Shown: positions 38,501 to 50,592 of the stretch, piece after piece | How positions within the stretch are numbered: position 1 is the stretch's first letter | How the letters are laid out: the number at the start of each line of letters is the position of its first letter | Assembly (NCBI GenBank): GCA_013397795.1 | Contig: VZTJ01004182.1 | Coordinates: forward strand, 62,001-126,000 | DNA from: Orthonyx spaldingii | Lineage: Eukaryota > Chordata > Aves > Passeriformes > Orthonychidae | Length of the DNA: 64,000 nt | Reading direction: 5' to 3' | The notes under the pieces: generated by a model | What the model was told of the DNA's origin: nothing | Databases searched by the model: none | What the model saw: the letters and a program-made list of their open reading frames with translations, nothing else | Made by a program: the position numbers and the translations under genes

Positions 38501-39544
38501 TACACTAATCAGGCTTAGATGGCATCTACCACCCCTCTAGAGGCTTTCCATCTCCAGCTGTAGATTTCTTACTCTAAACTCCCTGCACCATCCCAGAAAA
38601 ACTATTTGTGCAGCTTTGTACCATATTCAGCAGAGAATTGGAACAGCTTATGGCCAAAATCTGGGCCTTCAACACTTCTGCTCATCTGCAGTCTAAATAT
38701 GAAAACCTCTGAGATCACTGGGTGCCAAGCTAATTTGTTAGTGGATTTAGCCTGGATGTTTTTAGGAAGCACATATATTTTGTCTTGGAATTAGCACTTC
38801 TGTTTCTCCAGATATAGCCCCCTTCAATTGACTGTAGGTTTATTGAAGTTGCAAACAAGTATTTTTTGTCCTACACTTGATGAATGCAATTACAAGCATA
38901 AAGTATAGCTGTTCTCTTAGTACATGAAGCTGAAGGGTTTGTTAATCTTTGGGATTATTCTCAAACCCAGAGCACTGTAGGGTCCATGGTGGGCAGCCAT
39001 GCATATGTCAAGGTAAAGGAAAAGAATGTGCTCCCTTGTGACTCCAGGGCATGGTGCAAAAAGGAAGAGATAAATAAAAATATCTTTGTAATGTGTGAAA
39101 TGTTAATAACAGCCTATGCTAGGAATAGCAATTCAGAATCCTGCCTAAGCAGCTGTTCATTGGGCTCCATGTATCACAGTGCCTTTATTTATCACAACAG
39201 AGAAACAGGCAGCAGAGTGAGGACACCTATTTAAGCAGTGGCCATGGGCTATGCCACAGCTCATATACTCATATACAAGTTATAGATTTTAGCAGCACGT
39301 ATGGTAAGAGGAATTTTAGAAACAGTGAATGACTTAAAAAACAATATTCAGGAGGAAATTCAGTGAAGTGAAATGAAAGCATCTGACAGGATTGAAGACA
39401 ATTCACAGGAAGTTATGTTAGTGGTTGAATATTTTTAACATGGCTAACTGAGAAAAAGAGAATAATAAAACTCTAATTCTTTTCAGAGCACAAAACAACC
39501 AAGAGACTATTCAGTGTGGGGCATGGCTACCAGCACTGGGATGA
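35511..39544. other. unique noncoding DNA with a C-rich stretch
   Basis: No gene recognised. From about 36960 to 37740 the plus strand is clearly C-rich (many CCCC, CCTCCC and CCCAGC words), and short open frames accumulate there on both strands (60-82 codons) simply because stops are rarer. There is no domain, no CpG island and no nameable repeat. Confidence 0.5.
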
Positions 39545-39700
39545 AGTAGCAAAAAGAAAACATTAGCTCAGCTAGAAAAAAATGGAAAGATTTATTAGAC
39601 TGTGGAATAGCCTCCTGAGGGAAATATGGGAAGTCTATTGCTTGTTCATTTTAAATAATCTGGACAATGTGATGAAAAGGGCACAAAAAAGGACTTGTCT
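39545..39700 (+). mobile_element. old, decayed CR1-like LINE 3' fragment
   Basis: TGTGGAATAGCCTCCTGAGG at 39601-39620, then GGGAAATATGGGAAGTCTAT and ATTTTAAATAATCTGGACAA, follow the order of conserved words near CR1-type 3' ends (the 'actgtggaatagactcctgagggaagtggtggaagtc...tttaaaa...ggacaa' block). Divergence is much higher than in the copy at 28.8 kb, so this is an older subfamily. Boundaries are approximate; an A-rich stretch at about 39704-39748 follows it. Mobility was lost long ago. Confidence 0.55.
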
Positions 39701-39748
39701 CAGCAGAAAGTGCACACAAAAAAAGCAAAAAAAACCAACCCCAAAACC

Positions 39749-42539
39749 CTCATTAACATCTCTTTATTTGTAGTGGTTTTCTCTAACCTGGTCCACTTCT
39801 AAGTGGTACGGAGTGTTTTGTTGAACTTTTCCATATTGTCCAATGTGGAAATGACCCAACTATCACCTAAGGAAGAAGACCCCATTTCCTACCACAGAGA
39901 GTGACCTAATGTTAGACCGTGTCTGTTACCTGCTATCAAACCACAGGACCAAATTTATTACTCCCAGGGTCCCAGCAGAGAATTAATTACCTGTGAAGCT
40001 CAGAGGAAATATCTAATCACACCCTGTACCCAGGCACAGAAATCACTGGAGCTGCGGATGCACAGCACTGACGGCTCCCAGACAGAGATTCACTGTTGAC
40101 TTCATTCCCGCCCCACTAAATTATATGGAGCTCCTGGGTTTTGTTTGCTTCTTTTTTACTTATGGAACTGCATTTATCCCCAAGGGTTTTTTTGCATGTT
40201 TCACACATGTCACTGTTTTCTCATGTTTCTACTTTTTGTGGGTATAAGGGGACCCTGCACTGGTCTTGTCACTTGTCATATAGAGAAAGAACAAAACTCA
40301 GAAGCCTATGATGCTGAAGAGACTTTGCTTATGTTTCTTCTATGCATAGATCCCCACATACCTTAGTTGCCTATCACAATGTCTGTAATACTGATACCTA
40401 GCTCTAGTCTCCAGCTCTATAATTTTTCCAATCTCAGCTTGTTATCTTTTCAGATTTATCAAAGTATATAAGGTCAGAGAGGGTAGATAGCCTAGGGAAT
40501 ATCAGAGGTAAACTATCTTGGATAAATAAAGTCTTTGGTCTTCTAATTAAGAGCTGAAATAAATTTGTGAGAGAAATGTCTTATAGTAATGCAATATAAA
40601 ACTTTGAGAGGAATTTTAAAAGAAGAAAAAATTGTTTGGTCAAATCTAAGACATTCTGTTTCACTAAGCTTACTTCATTTTCAGACTATTGAACCACCTT
40701 GTAATATTTAACTTCTTTTCTTCTATTTTTTAATAGCAGCTGCTTAAGTTTTGTTGAAAATTACCATTTTGAAATTAAAATCTGATCTATAAATGTTAAA
40801 ACACTGATGCAACCTGTTTAAGTGTCCTTAAATTCAAATACTCTAAAAAAGATGTTGACATGTTAAAGAAAATTCTTCGCTTTGTCTGCAGCATTTAAAA
40901 CCAATTCTGCAACAACTAGTCTCATAAAAGCCCAGAATAAGGGATAATTAGGGGGAAGTCTAAACCTTAATTTAACCATGTCTACAGTGCATTTGAAACC
41001 ATGACTACAGCTTTTCTAGGAACATCCAAGATTATTCCAATAAAGCGAGCAGAGAACAGGAGCTGCAGAAACCATCTATAACAACAGCACTCAGCTACTG
41101 CTTATAGCCTATGAACCAACTTTGTGTACATAGAAAGTGGGTGGTGCCCATTTGCAAATCCATTTCTAGCACTGATAATAATTTCACCCCACAATCTATT
41201 AATCTATAGGTGGTGGATAATTAGTCTCCATTGATTTCACCTGTAAAATATGCTACTTTTTCATTGTTGTAGAGAAGATGCTAAATAGACTCCAGATCAA
41301 GAGAATCCCTGCAATGTCTGACACTTTCACAGTAATTAATGACTCTCATCTAAAACCTAGCAGGCTACATAATGAACTCAGCAATCAAAACTTGTACCTT
41401 GTTGGTAGTATTACTGCACTGACAATTTTACATGTCTAGAAGCTGTCAACCTATGTCAGAGAAGTTATTAAAGACAGATAATGACACTATCACTATTCCT
41501 CCCCTTTTATCCACCTCCTCAGTGCCTACTAGGGAAAAGCAATCCATTTAACACTTTCTGCTTTCTAAATCTGTGCTGTAAAGTTTGATGCATAAATACA
41601 CACCACTTTAATTGTGCTCAATGAAGGAAGATGGGATAAGATGTGAAAAGTAATTATTACAAAATATCCAGTATGCATTTCATGTAAACAGTCATCATAC
41701 ATATTTAAGGTAAAGATCCATGCTATATAATTAGGTCAGCCATTATTTTAAGAATTGGCTTAACAAGCAGCAGTAGCCCACTCAGGTGGCAGATTAGTCA
41801 GTCTGTGCGTGCAGACAGAAAGCCAGCTGGACTGGGAGAGCAGTGAAGCCAGGTACACATGGCTGGGCTGAGTGTGCTTGATGGATCCCCTTTCCCCTGG
41901 ATTATTTTACTCATCCATTCCTATTTTAAATTGACAGTTGAGATTACATTTGTAAATGTCAGTGGAGCTCGAACAGAGGATTCAAATTCAGTCTTATTTT
42001 TCAGTATCTCATTTCTATAGAACTTAGTTCTCCCTTGCTCACTTGTTGGTCATCCATCCTGTCTCTCAGTTTCCCTATCTGATTGACTGTATTTTAATAT
42101 CAAGCTGAGTTTCTCATTACTGAGTGACCAGCCTAAATCAGTTGCAGTCCTCTTTGCTGTATTTGAAAGATATTTTAGTTCAAATATCTTTTAAACAAAC
42201 ATTTTAAAGAATTTTGATCAAACGGATGAACATTATTCTGACCTTTTCTCAAACTGGTTTTGCCATCTAAATTTTATGTCTACTAACATTCACTGCCTGC
42301 AAAGTGCAAAATCCACTATGTAAATATGTGCAACAGAAGATTTTAAAATCTGTATTGTTTTAAATACTATATATTGAATAAAGACTTCCAAATCTCAAAA
42401 TATTTCAAACTGTGTATTTGAAGCTCTAATTTATTTTTGTTTCTAACTCTTGACATGTATTTTTAAAAATTTGCTCCACAGCTGGGAGAATTGCAGATTT
42501 TTACTACAAGGTAGAGATCTTAAAATAATCTGATTTCTT
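39749..42539. other. AT-rich noncoding DNA, no gene seen
   Basis: Stops are dense and the longest open frame is 73 codons (40145-40366). No nameable repeat, no CpG cluster. Much of 40900-42000 is repeat-free and compositionally even, so it may contain conserved noncoding sequence, but no single site stands out. Confidence 0.5.
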
Positions 42540-42720
42540 TAGCTGAAGAGTTATGCAAATCACTTAATAACAAGGTTAACAATACTATCTTGGCATTGGT
42601 GTTATCGGAGTATGAATGTTGACTACAGATAATTAATCCATGAAAATGTATTGAGCAAATAAAGAATACACTCGAGAGCAATCAACATACACTCCAAGAT
42701 ATGTCATTAAAATAATGACC
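42540..42720. promoter_or_regulatory. candidate regulatory segment with octamer word (tentative)
   Basis: Contains a perfect POU octamer word ATGCAAAT at 42553-42560, followed within about 90 bp by CACTTAATAA, GATAATTAATCC and CATGAAAAT, words of homeodomain/POU type, with no simple repeat. The octamer is a known binding word of POU factors. Occurrence by chance in AT-rich DNA is quite possible, so this is a pointer only. Confidence 0.2.
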
Positions 42721-42879
42721 AAAACTGTACAAAGTTTCAATGCAAAAATTGTTTGGCCATTTCCAATGTTTTCCTGCCAGAGCTAAAAATTTGTAAAAGA
42801 TATAGAGCGTACTAGATGAAAGAAGCAATTTTCAGTTATTTTCCTCCAGCCATGATTAAAGAAAAATACCAATCAGTTG

Positions 42880-43320
42880 TTTATCAGTTTTTCTCATCTC
42901 ATTACTATTCACCATTTTGAGAGCTCCTCTAATGAATCCATCTCCCTCCTACTCCCCAGATATGCTTTTTATCCTCTTCAATCCCTGTGTGCATTTCACC
43001 CTCATTCCTCAGCTTCCAAAGCCAGGTCCTTCATTGTCTCTAGCCAGGTCTCATGTGAGTAGCCCCCAGATTGCCTTTGTCACCCATCTGGGTCTCTGTG
43101 TGACCTCATCAATAAGTGTCCTTGGTGTCTTCTGTTTCTTCCAGATACACCTTTTATCTTCTGTACCCCCTTCCTTGAGGTCTCCCTGTGTCTTTGTATC
43201 ACGTCATCCCTTGCACTCCCAGTTGTCTCCACTTTAATCATTGGACTGTTTGGAGATGTCACCACTCCTTCCTACTACCCTTTCTATTCCTTTCTCTTCC
43301 CACTTGTGTTCATACCCACT
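42880..43320 (+). other. long pyrimidine-biased stretch
   Basis: For about 440 bp the plus strand is dominated by C and T (for example TCTCCCTCCTACTCCCCAG, CCCCCTTCCTTGAGG, CCACTCCTTCCTACTACC) without being a simple repeat. The bias leaves a 106-codon frame open at 42917-43237 that matches no family I know. Several acceptor-like AGs (for example after TTCTGTTTCTTCC, 43145-43146) are a by-product of the bias. It could be the tract in front of an exon, an old retroposed sequence, or simply strand-asymmetric DNA. Confidence 0.5.
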
Positions 43321-45547
43321 TCAAGTAAGATTGAGGAGGGGAGTGACTTCAGTCACCACTGCTGTACCAAACACCTTGAAACAACAGAACTCGTTGGTTG
43401 GCACAAAACCTCTTCACTAACTGAGTGTAAAAATGGGGGTTTTTCCATGCTTAACCAGAATATTTTAATAATGTTTTCTTGCCTATGTTAATAAATTAAA
43501 TGTGTACAGGAAGCATAAGACAGACACAAAACTGCTCCACACTCACCCCAGGGTCAACCTATTCAGGGGATAACTTCCATTACTTTTTGGTTCCACTTGG
43601 TCACATGAGCCCAATCTCAGACATTTCCCTGTGTTTTTAACATCCTCAGGATCTGTGACAGCCAGTCCTTGGGCCAATATATGCATATGGGTTAACATGT
43701 AACTCCAGTTATGCCTCTTTCTGAAGTCTCACTTTAAACTGAAATAGTTCTTCTGTTGTTTCCTTATCTTCTCAACCGTCGTTTTCAGTCCTGTAATGCC
43801 AGCTCTCCCTCAAGTCCTTTGTAATATCAGCTCTCAGAAATTTAGACTTCCAAGCACTGTGGACAAGGACAGATTCTCCTTTCTTGAACAATCCCTCATA
43901 AAATGGATACCAACTCACAGCTGGAGATTCAAAGCCCTAATACACCAGAAGTAATAGAATATTAGCCAAAAATACAATCACACAAATGATTAATTTAGCT
44001 TTTTCTCCTTTTTGTGAATGCTTAGAACAAACTGTAATGAGAAGTATTCATCTTTACAAATTGGTTCAATGTCTTAAAAAATTTGAATGGTCCATTTGCT
44101 CATCTATTATTTTCTGTATATATTTCTTTCAGCACTAGATACTCACAATTCACTCCCTTATGAGTCCGCTGGTTTAATTAATGCTACCAATTTTTTGTTT
44201 CAAGAGAAGAAAATTTAAGCTCTGATTTACATAAACAATTCAAATGCCTTGGGTTTAATGTTTCCTTTTGGGAAGAAAAGTTTTGTAGAAGTTAAACAAA
44301 CTTGTTTTGAAATCCTAAAATATATTTTCAGTAAAGATTTGTATGAACAATACAATTGTTTTGAACAGGGTATGGGATTATGGTTGGCCAAAGCATAAAT
44401 TTCTCTGCATTCATTTGGAAAGAGAAGAAAAAACAAGCATGATCTTCTCCTCATGTTGGGACACCTTTTGCCAGTCCCTTACTACCAGAGGAACTGCATG
44501 GGACCAATGTCTGTCTTGGTTTGTCTCACTGTTTTCTGCAGCACTCTACCTGAGCACCAGGCTTACCAGATAAATTGGCCAACTTCCCCATCTGAACAAC
44601 AATTCAGGTCTTTTACATCCTCGTGTCATTAAAATCCAGCTGAATATCCTGGCTGCTGACAGCAGATGAAGCACCAAGGGTCTGACTGCAGCTCTGAACC
44701 CACCGGCCAGCTCAGCTCTCTTGGCTCTCTCCTGAGCTGGACCATCAGCTGGTGTGCTGGTGGGACTAGAAGGACATGGTGACAGCATGGGTGTAATTAA
44801 TCAGCATCTAAAACTGAGTTCCTATTTAGAAGTCTAAATAAGTGTTATAGCTCTTTCACTGTCCTTAACACTGGTGGAAGAGATGACTATAACGACATGG
44901 GGGCTAGCATTTCCTTGGGGGCTCTCCAATAAGGTCAATGGCACCTGAGCAACCCTTATCAAGCCCAGAGAAAGACAAGGAAGCAGATCCTGGTCAAGAC
45001 TCCTATATAAACTCAGAGTTAAATATTGACTTTTATGCTGCCATTTCCAGGACCTGAAACACTAAAGGAAATTATATTATGTCAATATTGTAGTGTAGAG
45101 ACAATGGGCACTTTCATTGCTGAGTACGTTAAACAGATCTTCCGGTCCATCTGGATTTTCAGTAGAAATGTGCTGATTCATTTCAGGTTCATCTTTCATT
45201 ACTCATTAGTGATGGATCTTTTTTCTTTGTAGAAAAACATACATGAAGAAGGAAACTGTGATTGTTTGTTTTTTTTTTAATATGTACCAGCCAACAATTT
45301 CTCACCTCAGAATAGCTCCAGGTCTTTATAAAAAAAGATTTGGTAACTTAAAAAAACCCCAGACCAACAGACAGTTGAAGAATAGGTTCTTTGTTTAAAA
45401 AACTACACTTACAAGTTCTGAGAATTTTCTTCACTGAATCTAGTGCAGTGCTCCCTGCAGTTATATCCAGAAGATTTGAAATCCATTAATGAAGCAGATA
45501 CACAGGAAGCTGAGGGACAGGAACACTGCATAAGGTTAATGACCCAT
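43321..45547. other. AT-rich noncoding DNA, no gene seen
   Basis: Open frames are at most 80 codons and overlap on both strands. No nameable repeat before the LTR that starts at 45548. Confidence 0.55.
45543..45547. repeat. target-site duplication, left copy (CCCAT)
   Basis: CCCAT immediately precedes the TG start of the solo LTR and recurs directly after its end at 46135-46139. A 5-bp duplication is usual for several vertebrate endogenous-retrovirus classes. Confidence 0.8.
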
Positions 45548-46134
45548 TGTCATGGTTTAACCCCAGCCAGCAGCCAAGCCCCATGCAGCCACTCACTCAC
45601 TCCTCCACCAGCAGGATCGGGGAGACAATCAGAAGGTTAAAAGCTGGAGAATTCGTGGCTTGACATGAAGACAGTTTAAAAGGGAAAGAAAAAACATGCA
45701 CAGAAGCAAGAGAAACAAAGAATTAATACACTGCTTCCTGTGTAGGTGTTCAGCCATCTCCAGAAGATCAGGGCCCCATCACATGTAATGGCTACTTGAG
45801 GAGACAAACCCCATCACTCCAAACATCCCCCCTTCTTCTTCTTCTTCCCCTCACTTTATATACTGAGCATGATGTCATATGACCTGGAATATGCCTTTGG
45901 TCGGCTGGGGTCACCCATTCTGGATGTGTCTCCTCCCAGACTCCCATTCACCCCAAGCTCCCTCACCAGCATGGCAGTACGTAAAGCAGAAAAGGCCTTG
46001 GCTTTGTGTAAGCTCTGCTCAGCATTAACAAGAATACCTAGATATTATCAACCCTGTGTTCAGCACAAATCCAAAACACAGCCATACTCACCATTGTGAA
46101 GAAAGTTAACTCTACCCCAGCCAAAACCAGGATA
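45548..46134 (+). mobile_element. solo LTR of an avian endogenous retrovirus (copy 1)
   Basis: A 587-bp LTR. It starts TGTCATGGTTTAACCCCAGC, a 5' end I recall from an LTR family found in very many neoavian genomes, and ends near CCCAGCCAAAACCAGGATA (the canonical terminal CA appears mutated to TA). It is flanked by the 5-bp duplication CCCAT. Inside are a CTT-rich tract (about 45832-45847), a TATA-type box TTTATATA at 45855-45862 and downstream GCTTTGTGTAAGCTCTGCTCAGC-type words shared with copy 2. No gag, pol or env sequence adjoins it, so it is a solo LTR left by LTR-LTR recombination. Short open frames inside it are not genes. Confidence 0.92.
45855..45862 (+). promoter_or_regulatory. TATA-type box of solo LTR 1
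   Basis: TTTATATA lies roughly 310 bp into the LTR, where the U3 promoter is expected. Copy 2 has TATATA at the equivalent place (54454-54459). Whether it is still active cannot be told from sequence. Confidence 0.5.
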
Positions 46135-46139
46135 CCCAT
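46135..46139. repeat. target-site duplication, right copy (CCCAT)
   Basis: Identical to the 5 bases just before the LTR (45543-45547). It fixes the right boundary of the insertion. Confidence 0.8.
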
Positions 46140-47746
46140 CTAGTGCTATGTTTTGCTGCAGAGAGATGGAATCTCCTAACAGGAAACTGCACGCACGAGT
46201 TTGATGGATTTCTTCATGGAGCAAAGCAACCTGGTTCTGGCTGATGCCATGGGGCTGGAAGTGGACACCTGCTCCTTTTTCCCCTATCCCACACTGGTCA
46301 ATTGTATCTTACAAGCTGAATCTTTTGCTATTACATAATTCCCTTTTTTGGTTTTTGTTAATGGGTGTTTTGGATTGGACAATATGATAGTGACATCCAC
46401 TAGGACTGTGTGTGCCAAAAATAAGCAGTTGGTTGGGTTGTCAAGGACTCATATCCAGCAGCCATCCGCTCTACCTGCAAGCACCCAGGCAGCCAAAGCC
46501 CTTTATCCAGGTGTCCTCAGCTGCCCCTGCAATCTCAGGGCTCCCACTGTGGCAGCAGCACGGTGGGACCAGCCACGGGCTGGGGCTAGGCAAGGAGCAG
46601 CACCTTGACCCCGCTGCAGCTGCAGACAGCTGGGGCTCCCTGACAAGGCCTCTTCTACAAAGATGTGGTGGAGAATGTGAGATCCATAGTGTCGACAAAG
46701 CCCTGTGCAGACAAACTGAGTCTTGGATGGGGCACTGTTTCAAAAAGCCTCTGTTTTTAATACCTGTAGGAACGACATATCTTGGAGACTTTCTTTAGAA
46801 CTGGAGAGTAAATTCAAATAATGCCATGGCACAGAGGTCTTACAGACCTTTGGACAGATGGGCAAAGTGAGCAAGGAGACAAGTCTCATGAAAACCAGAC
46901 AAGTCCAACAATGTAAATAATTTGGTTCCTTTTTGAAACCACTGCACTTTCAACTACATAAAAGCACTGGGTTAAGAATGATTGTATTTGGAGTTGTGCT
47001 GTAAAAACTGTCTGAATAATTAAACTAAATTAGTTTATGTAAAGAAAAGTTCTGGACCATCTCCACCATGTATGTTACCTAACTGATTTTTATTTTTGGT
47101 TTGCACCTTACAAAGCAGTGCATCAAGGTAGAGATCAATAGACAGACTAATCAGGGTCAAGATTTCTGCAGATCTGTTAATTGTCGCTTCAACGCCACTC
47201 TTATTTTTCAAATACATGAGCAAATCTGGGAGCCTGAGTTCCTGATGGATTAAGATTTCCTCTCACTGCAATTATACTCTTCTACTTTTAAGGGACAATT
47301 CTTTTCCTGGAGTTGCAAAACATTTTTCTCACAGTTGCAAGCTTCTTCAGGACAAATGATATAGCACTTGTCCAAGTATCACACGCCTTTTTAGCATTGT
47401 TTAAGGGGTTTGCATATCTAATAAACCGTTTGTCCGGCTGTGATTTATGAGCCTTTCAGAATTCATAAAATGACAGCAAACTCGTCCCTGCTCAGTTCAC
47501 TCTTCATCATTATAAGTGTGCCTTCACGAGGATCAGGACACTCTCTCCCCACTAAATCACTCCTGTTGCCTAAAACTCAGAAATCTGACCCAAAGGTGAC
47601 CATTGATTACACCAAAGAAGGTACAAGTACATTGGTCTGATGAACAGTCAGATGACATTTGTGCTGCCTCCTAGTCTATTCTTCCCAATTTGATGTTATT
47701 GTGCCTGAAGATGATTGGCTTTTAGACTGCCAGTCCAAGAAAAAAA

Positions 47747-47780
47747 TTTTATATATATATATGGTATATATATATGATAT
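47747..47780. repeat. (TA)n microsatellite, interrupted
   Basis: ATTTTATATATATATATATG followed by GTATATATATATATGATAT: two TA runs separated by GG, self-complementary on both sides of the interruption. Length is likely to vary between individuals. Confidence 0.9.
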
Positions 47781-49545
47781 GCTGCCAGAGGTAGCATAGG
47801 CTTCCCCATGCAACCTTGCCATCAATGCTCTACTTTGCTCTGGAGCAACAAATTTTTAAAGCATACAAAGGAATAGCTCAATCTCTGTCCTAGGCATGGA
47901 TTGAGAGACTGTCAAAATGTTACTGGATTTGGAGATGTTATGTAAGAGACAGGCTACGCAGAAGAAGATGGAGCACTGGCTGCTGCTCAAGTCTTCATAA
48001 ACTTGGGTAAGAAACTACAGGCTTGAAAAGCACACACTAGCACCACCCTGTGCAAAGCCCAGGGTGGGACTTCCAAAACATGCTGTGTTTCATAATCCCA
48101 CCGCTCCTGCTGAGCTTCTCCCTGGGTGAAGGATTGGAAACATCACGGAAGCTGCTTGCCCCAAGACATGCTGCCAAGCAGCTTTCTTTAACAATTACTC
48201 CACACTAAACCACATTGTAAGATAATTATTTCTTTAGTTGGAATGCATGTTGGGACAGAGCAATTTTTGCCCTTTCCTTTTCATCTCCAGTTAGGAACAA
48301 CATGGGAAGAGCCACAGAGGGAAGAGAAAGCCTTTGAACACCCGTGTGTTTACTTCTCTTTAATAGCTCTGAATCCAGAGAAAGTTAAGGAGTTCACTGG
48401 CAAGAGTTAAATCGTCAACAGACCTGGCCAAGAAATTCACAAGCCTTACACAATTTATCTTATTCTGTGTGATAAAAGTGTAAGGAGAGTTAAATATACT
48501 GGCTTGCTTGACCAGCTGTGATCAGGCATAGCTGTTTCATTAATTCCAGGGGTCATCCACTATATCCCCACTCTGAAAGGCAGGTAGGTGATCACTCTGC
48601 TTTGCCATCACTTAAAATTGAGAGAGTTAATCAAACATACTGAAACATTTAATATAAGCAAGCCCAAGGCAACAGACAGGACAAGACTCAAATCTTTCAG
48701 AGAAATGGATTGCTGCTCTCTGATGAGTAGGCTGAAAGAGGTAGGATACCTCTTAGCTAAACAAATGGGACTGAAGAATACAGACTTTGACTATAAAGAC
48801 AGAAATTCTAGCAATGTGTTATCTATCATCTGCAAAACAAGACACCAAATGTGGTTTTTGAAAATTAAAGAATTTTTTCAGCACACATGAGCTTCAAGAG
48901 AGACACATTTCAGAGATGAAAGCATTGCTGAGTTTTGTCCATAGAAAAGGTGCAGTGACAGTTGCGGCAGGATCACAGAAAGAATTGAGGGCTGCAACAA
49001 GTCTTGTTGCAACAGGATGAAGCTCCCTTCAGTGTGCTCCCAGTGTATCATTCTGCGACATGCAGTGGTCTGGTTCAGCATCCAAACCCTTCAGAGTGGG
49101 CTTATATAAGCTTTATCACTACATGCACTGATAGCTAGTTTTCAGTCATGTGGCTCTTCCACTTGCTCATGAATCTCTCTAAAAGAACTCCTACAGATAC
49201 TTTTTCCTCCTCTGGTTATTTAATTCTTATCACTATAAAGAACAATTGGCTCAGTGGGTATTGATCCTCAACATTCATGCATATGGAAAGTTTTGGTTGC
49301 TAATTGAAGAAGGGTAAATCCAGTGAGCTGTGTAAAATTTGCAGTGTAAGAGGAAAACTTATTAAAGGAAAAGTATCAACTTGATAAATAGTGTATTTAG
49401 AGTTCCTTTCCCCTCATCTTATTAAAGCAACCATGACTGGTATGTAATCAGCAGAAGTGGCTGATACAGAACTAAAAATTGAATCCAAACAGGAAAAGGT
49501 AAATAAAGGAAATGTATCTGAGAATGGTTTCACTTTTAATATTCA

Positions 49546-49571
49546 GACAAGTCATCTGGACAAATCATCTG
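49546..49571. repeat. 13-bp tandem duplication
   Basis: GACAAGTCATCTG (49546-49558) is followed directly by GACAAATCATCTG (49559-49571); one mismatch. Confidence 0.85.
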
Positions 49572-50565
49572 GATTATCTTCAAATCAATAATCCCACAAT
49601 TAAGTGCACAGTCACACAGAATGAAGACTAAAATCAGTAAGATCTCGAATGATTGATATGTGGGCTTGCTTGTTTCAGTTGTTATTGAAACCAGACATAT
49701 AGCTGGTGTTCCTGCTACATACTGTGAGCAAAGCTCATTCTCAGAATAATGCCACTCAGAAATTGATTGAATCCAGTGATTAATTTGACCTGTATATCAC
49801 AGCATGCACATACTTGCACTTGCACACAAAGGCATAAAACCAAAATGTAGGCTATTTGATATGAAACTAAAATTAATCTGTGGTGGCACTACTTCAGAGA
49901 ACAAGTGTATTTCACAGCATCACACCCTTCGCTTGGTTGTTTATTTATCTTATCCTGAAGCTCACAGCCATTGCAAAGTATGCACAACTGACATCTTCCT
50001 CTAATCAAAATAAGAGGTGGTTTACTTTACAGAACAAAAACAAAGAAGAGGGAGAGAAAGAAGATGCAGAGGATGGATCCAAGGTCTGTGTCTGCGTCTG
50101 CAGGTCTGTGTGCCCTGCCAAACAGGATTTCCACAGTTCATCCCACTGCTCTACAATGCCCTCATCCTGATCCATCAAGGTCAAATTCCCTGACAGGCTG
50201 CTTTCTTCTGAGTCTTGTACTGCAGTCTGCCATCCCTGGGCACCAGAAACACCAGACCTGTACTGCTTAGCTCACACAGGGGCTTGTCACAAGCCCACTT
50301 GAGAGGGAGGAAGGGTTCCAGCTCAACAGTACTGACCACAGCAGGGTCTATATGCCCACCAATTAACAGAAGTTGCAGTGTCTTGAGAGACACTAATTTC
50401 ACTGCAACATATTTATTGAATTCTTTAAGGAAAACTGAAGGAAATTAAGTGAGATAGATATAAAGTGTTAATTTCTAGTACATTGATGTGAAGGGACTGC
50501 ATTTAAAATAGACATGGCCTATAAAACATTATGTGACAGTAAATAAACATAAATGACTGGGTCTG

Positions 50566-50592
50566 GAGGTTAAAATGAGGTTTAAAATGAGG
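50566..50592. repeat. short imperfect tandem repeat
   Basis: GAGGTTAAAAT then GAGGTTTAAAAT then GAGGG: two units of 11 and 12 bp that differ by one inserted T. Confidence 0.75.

Noticed and set aside
41775..41795. CTCF-like word (CCCACTCAGGTGGCAG)
   Set aside because: The AGGTGGCAG half fits but the left half departs from the consensus at several positions; too weak without ChIP data.
45869..46099. Open frame whose translation resembles that of the frame at 54478-54711
   Set aside because: The resemblance comes from both lying at the same place in two copies of one LTR. LTRs of this type are noncoding; this is nucleotide homology, not a protein family.
48588..48890. 100-codon plus-strand frame with a Lys-rich product
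   Set aside because: No recognisable domain, and the AT-rich composition explains the Lys, Ile and Asn content.
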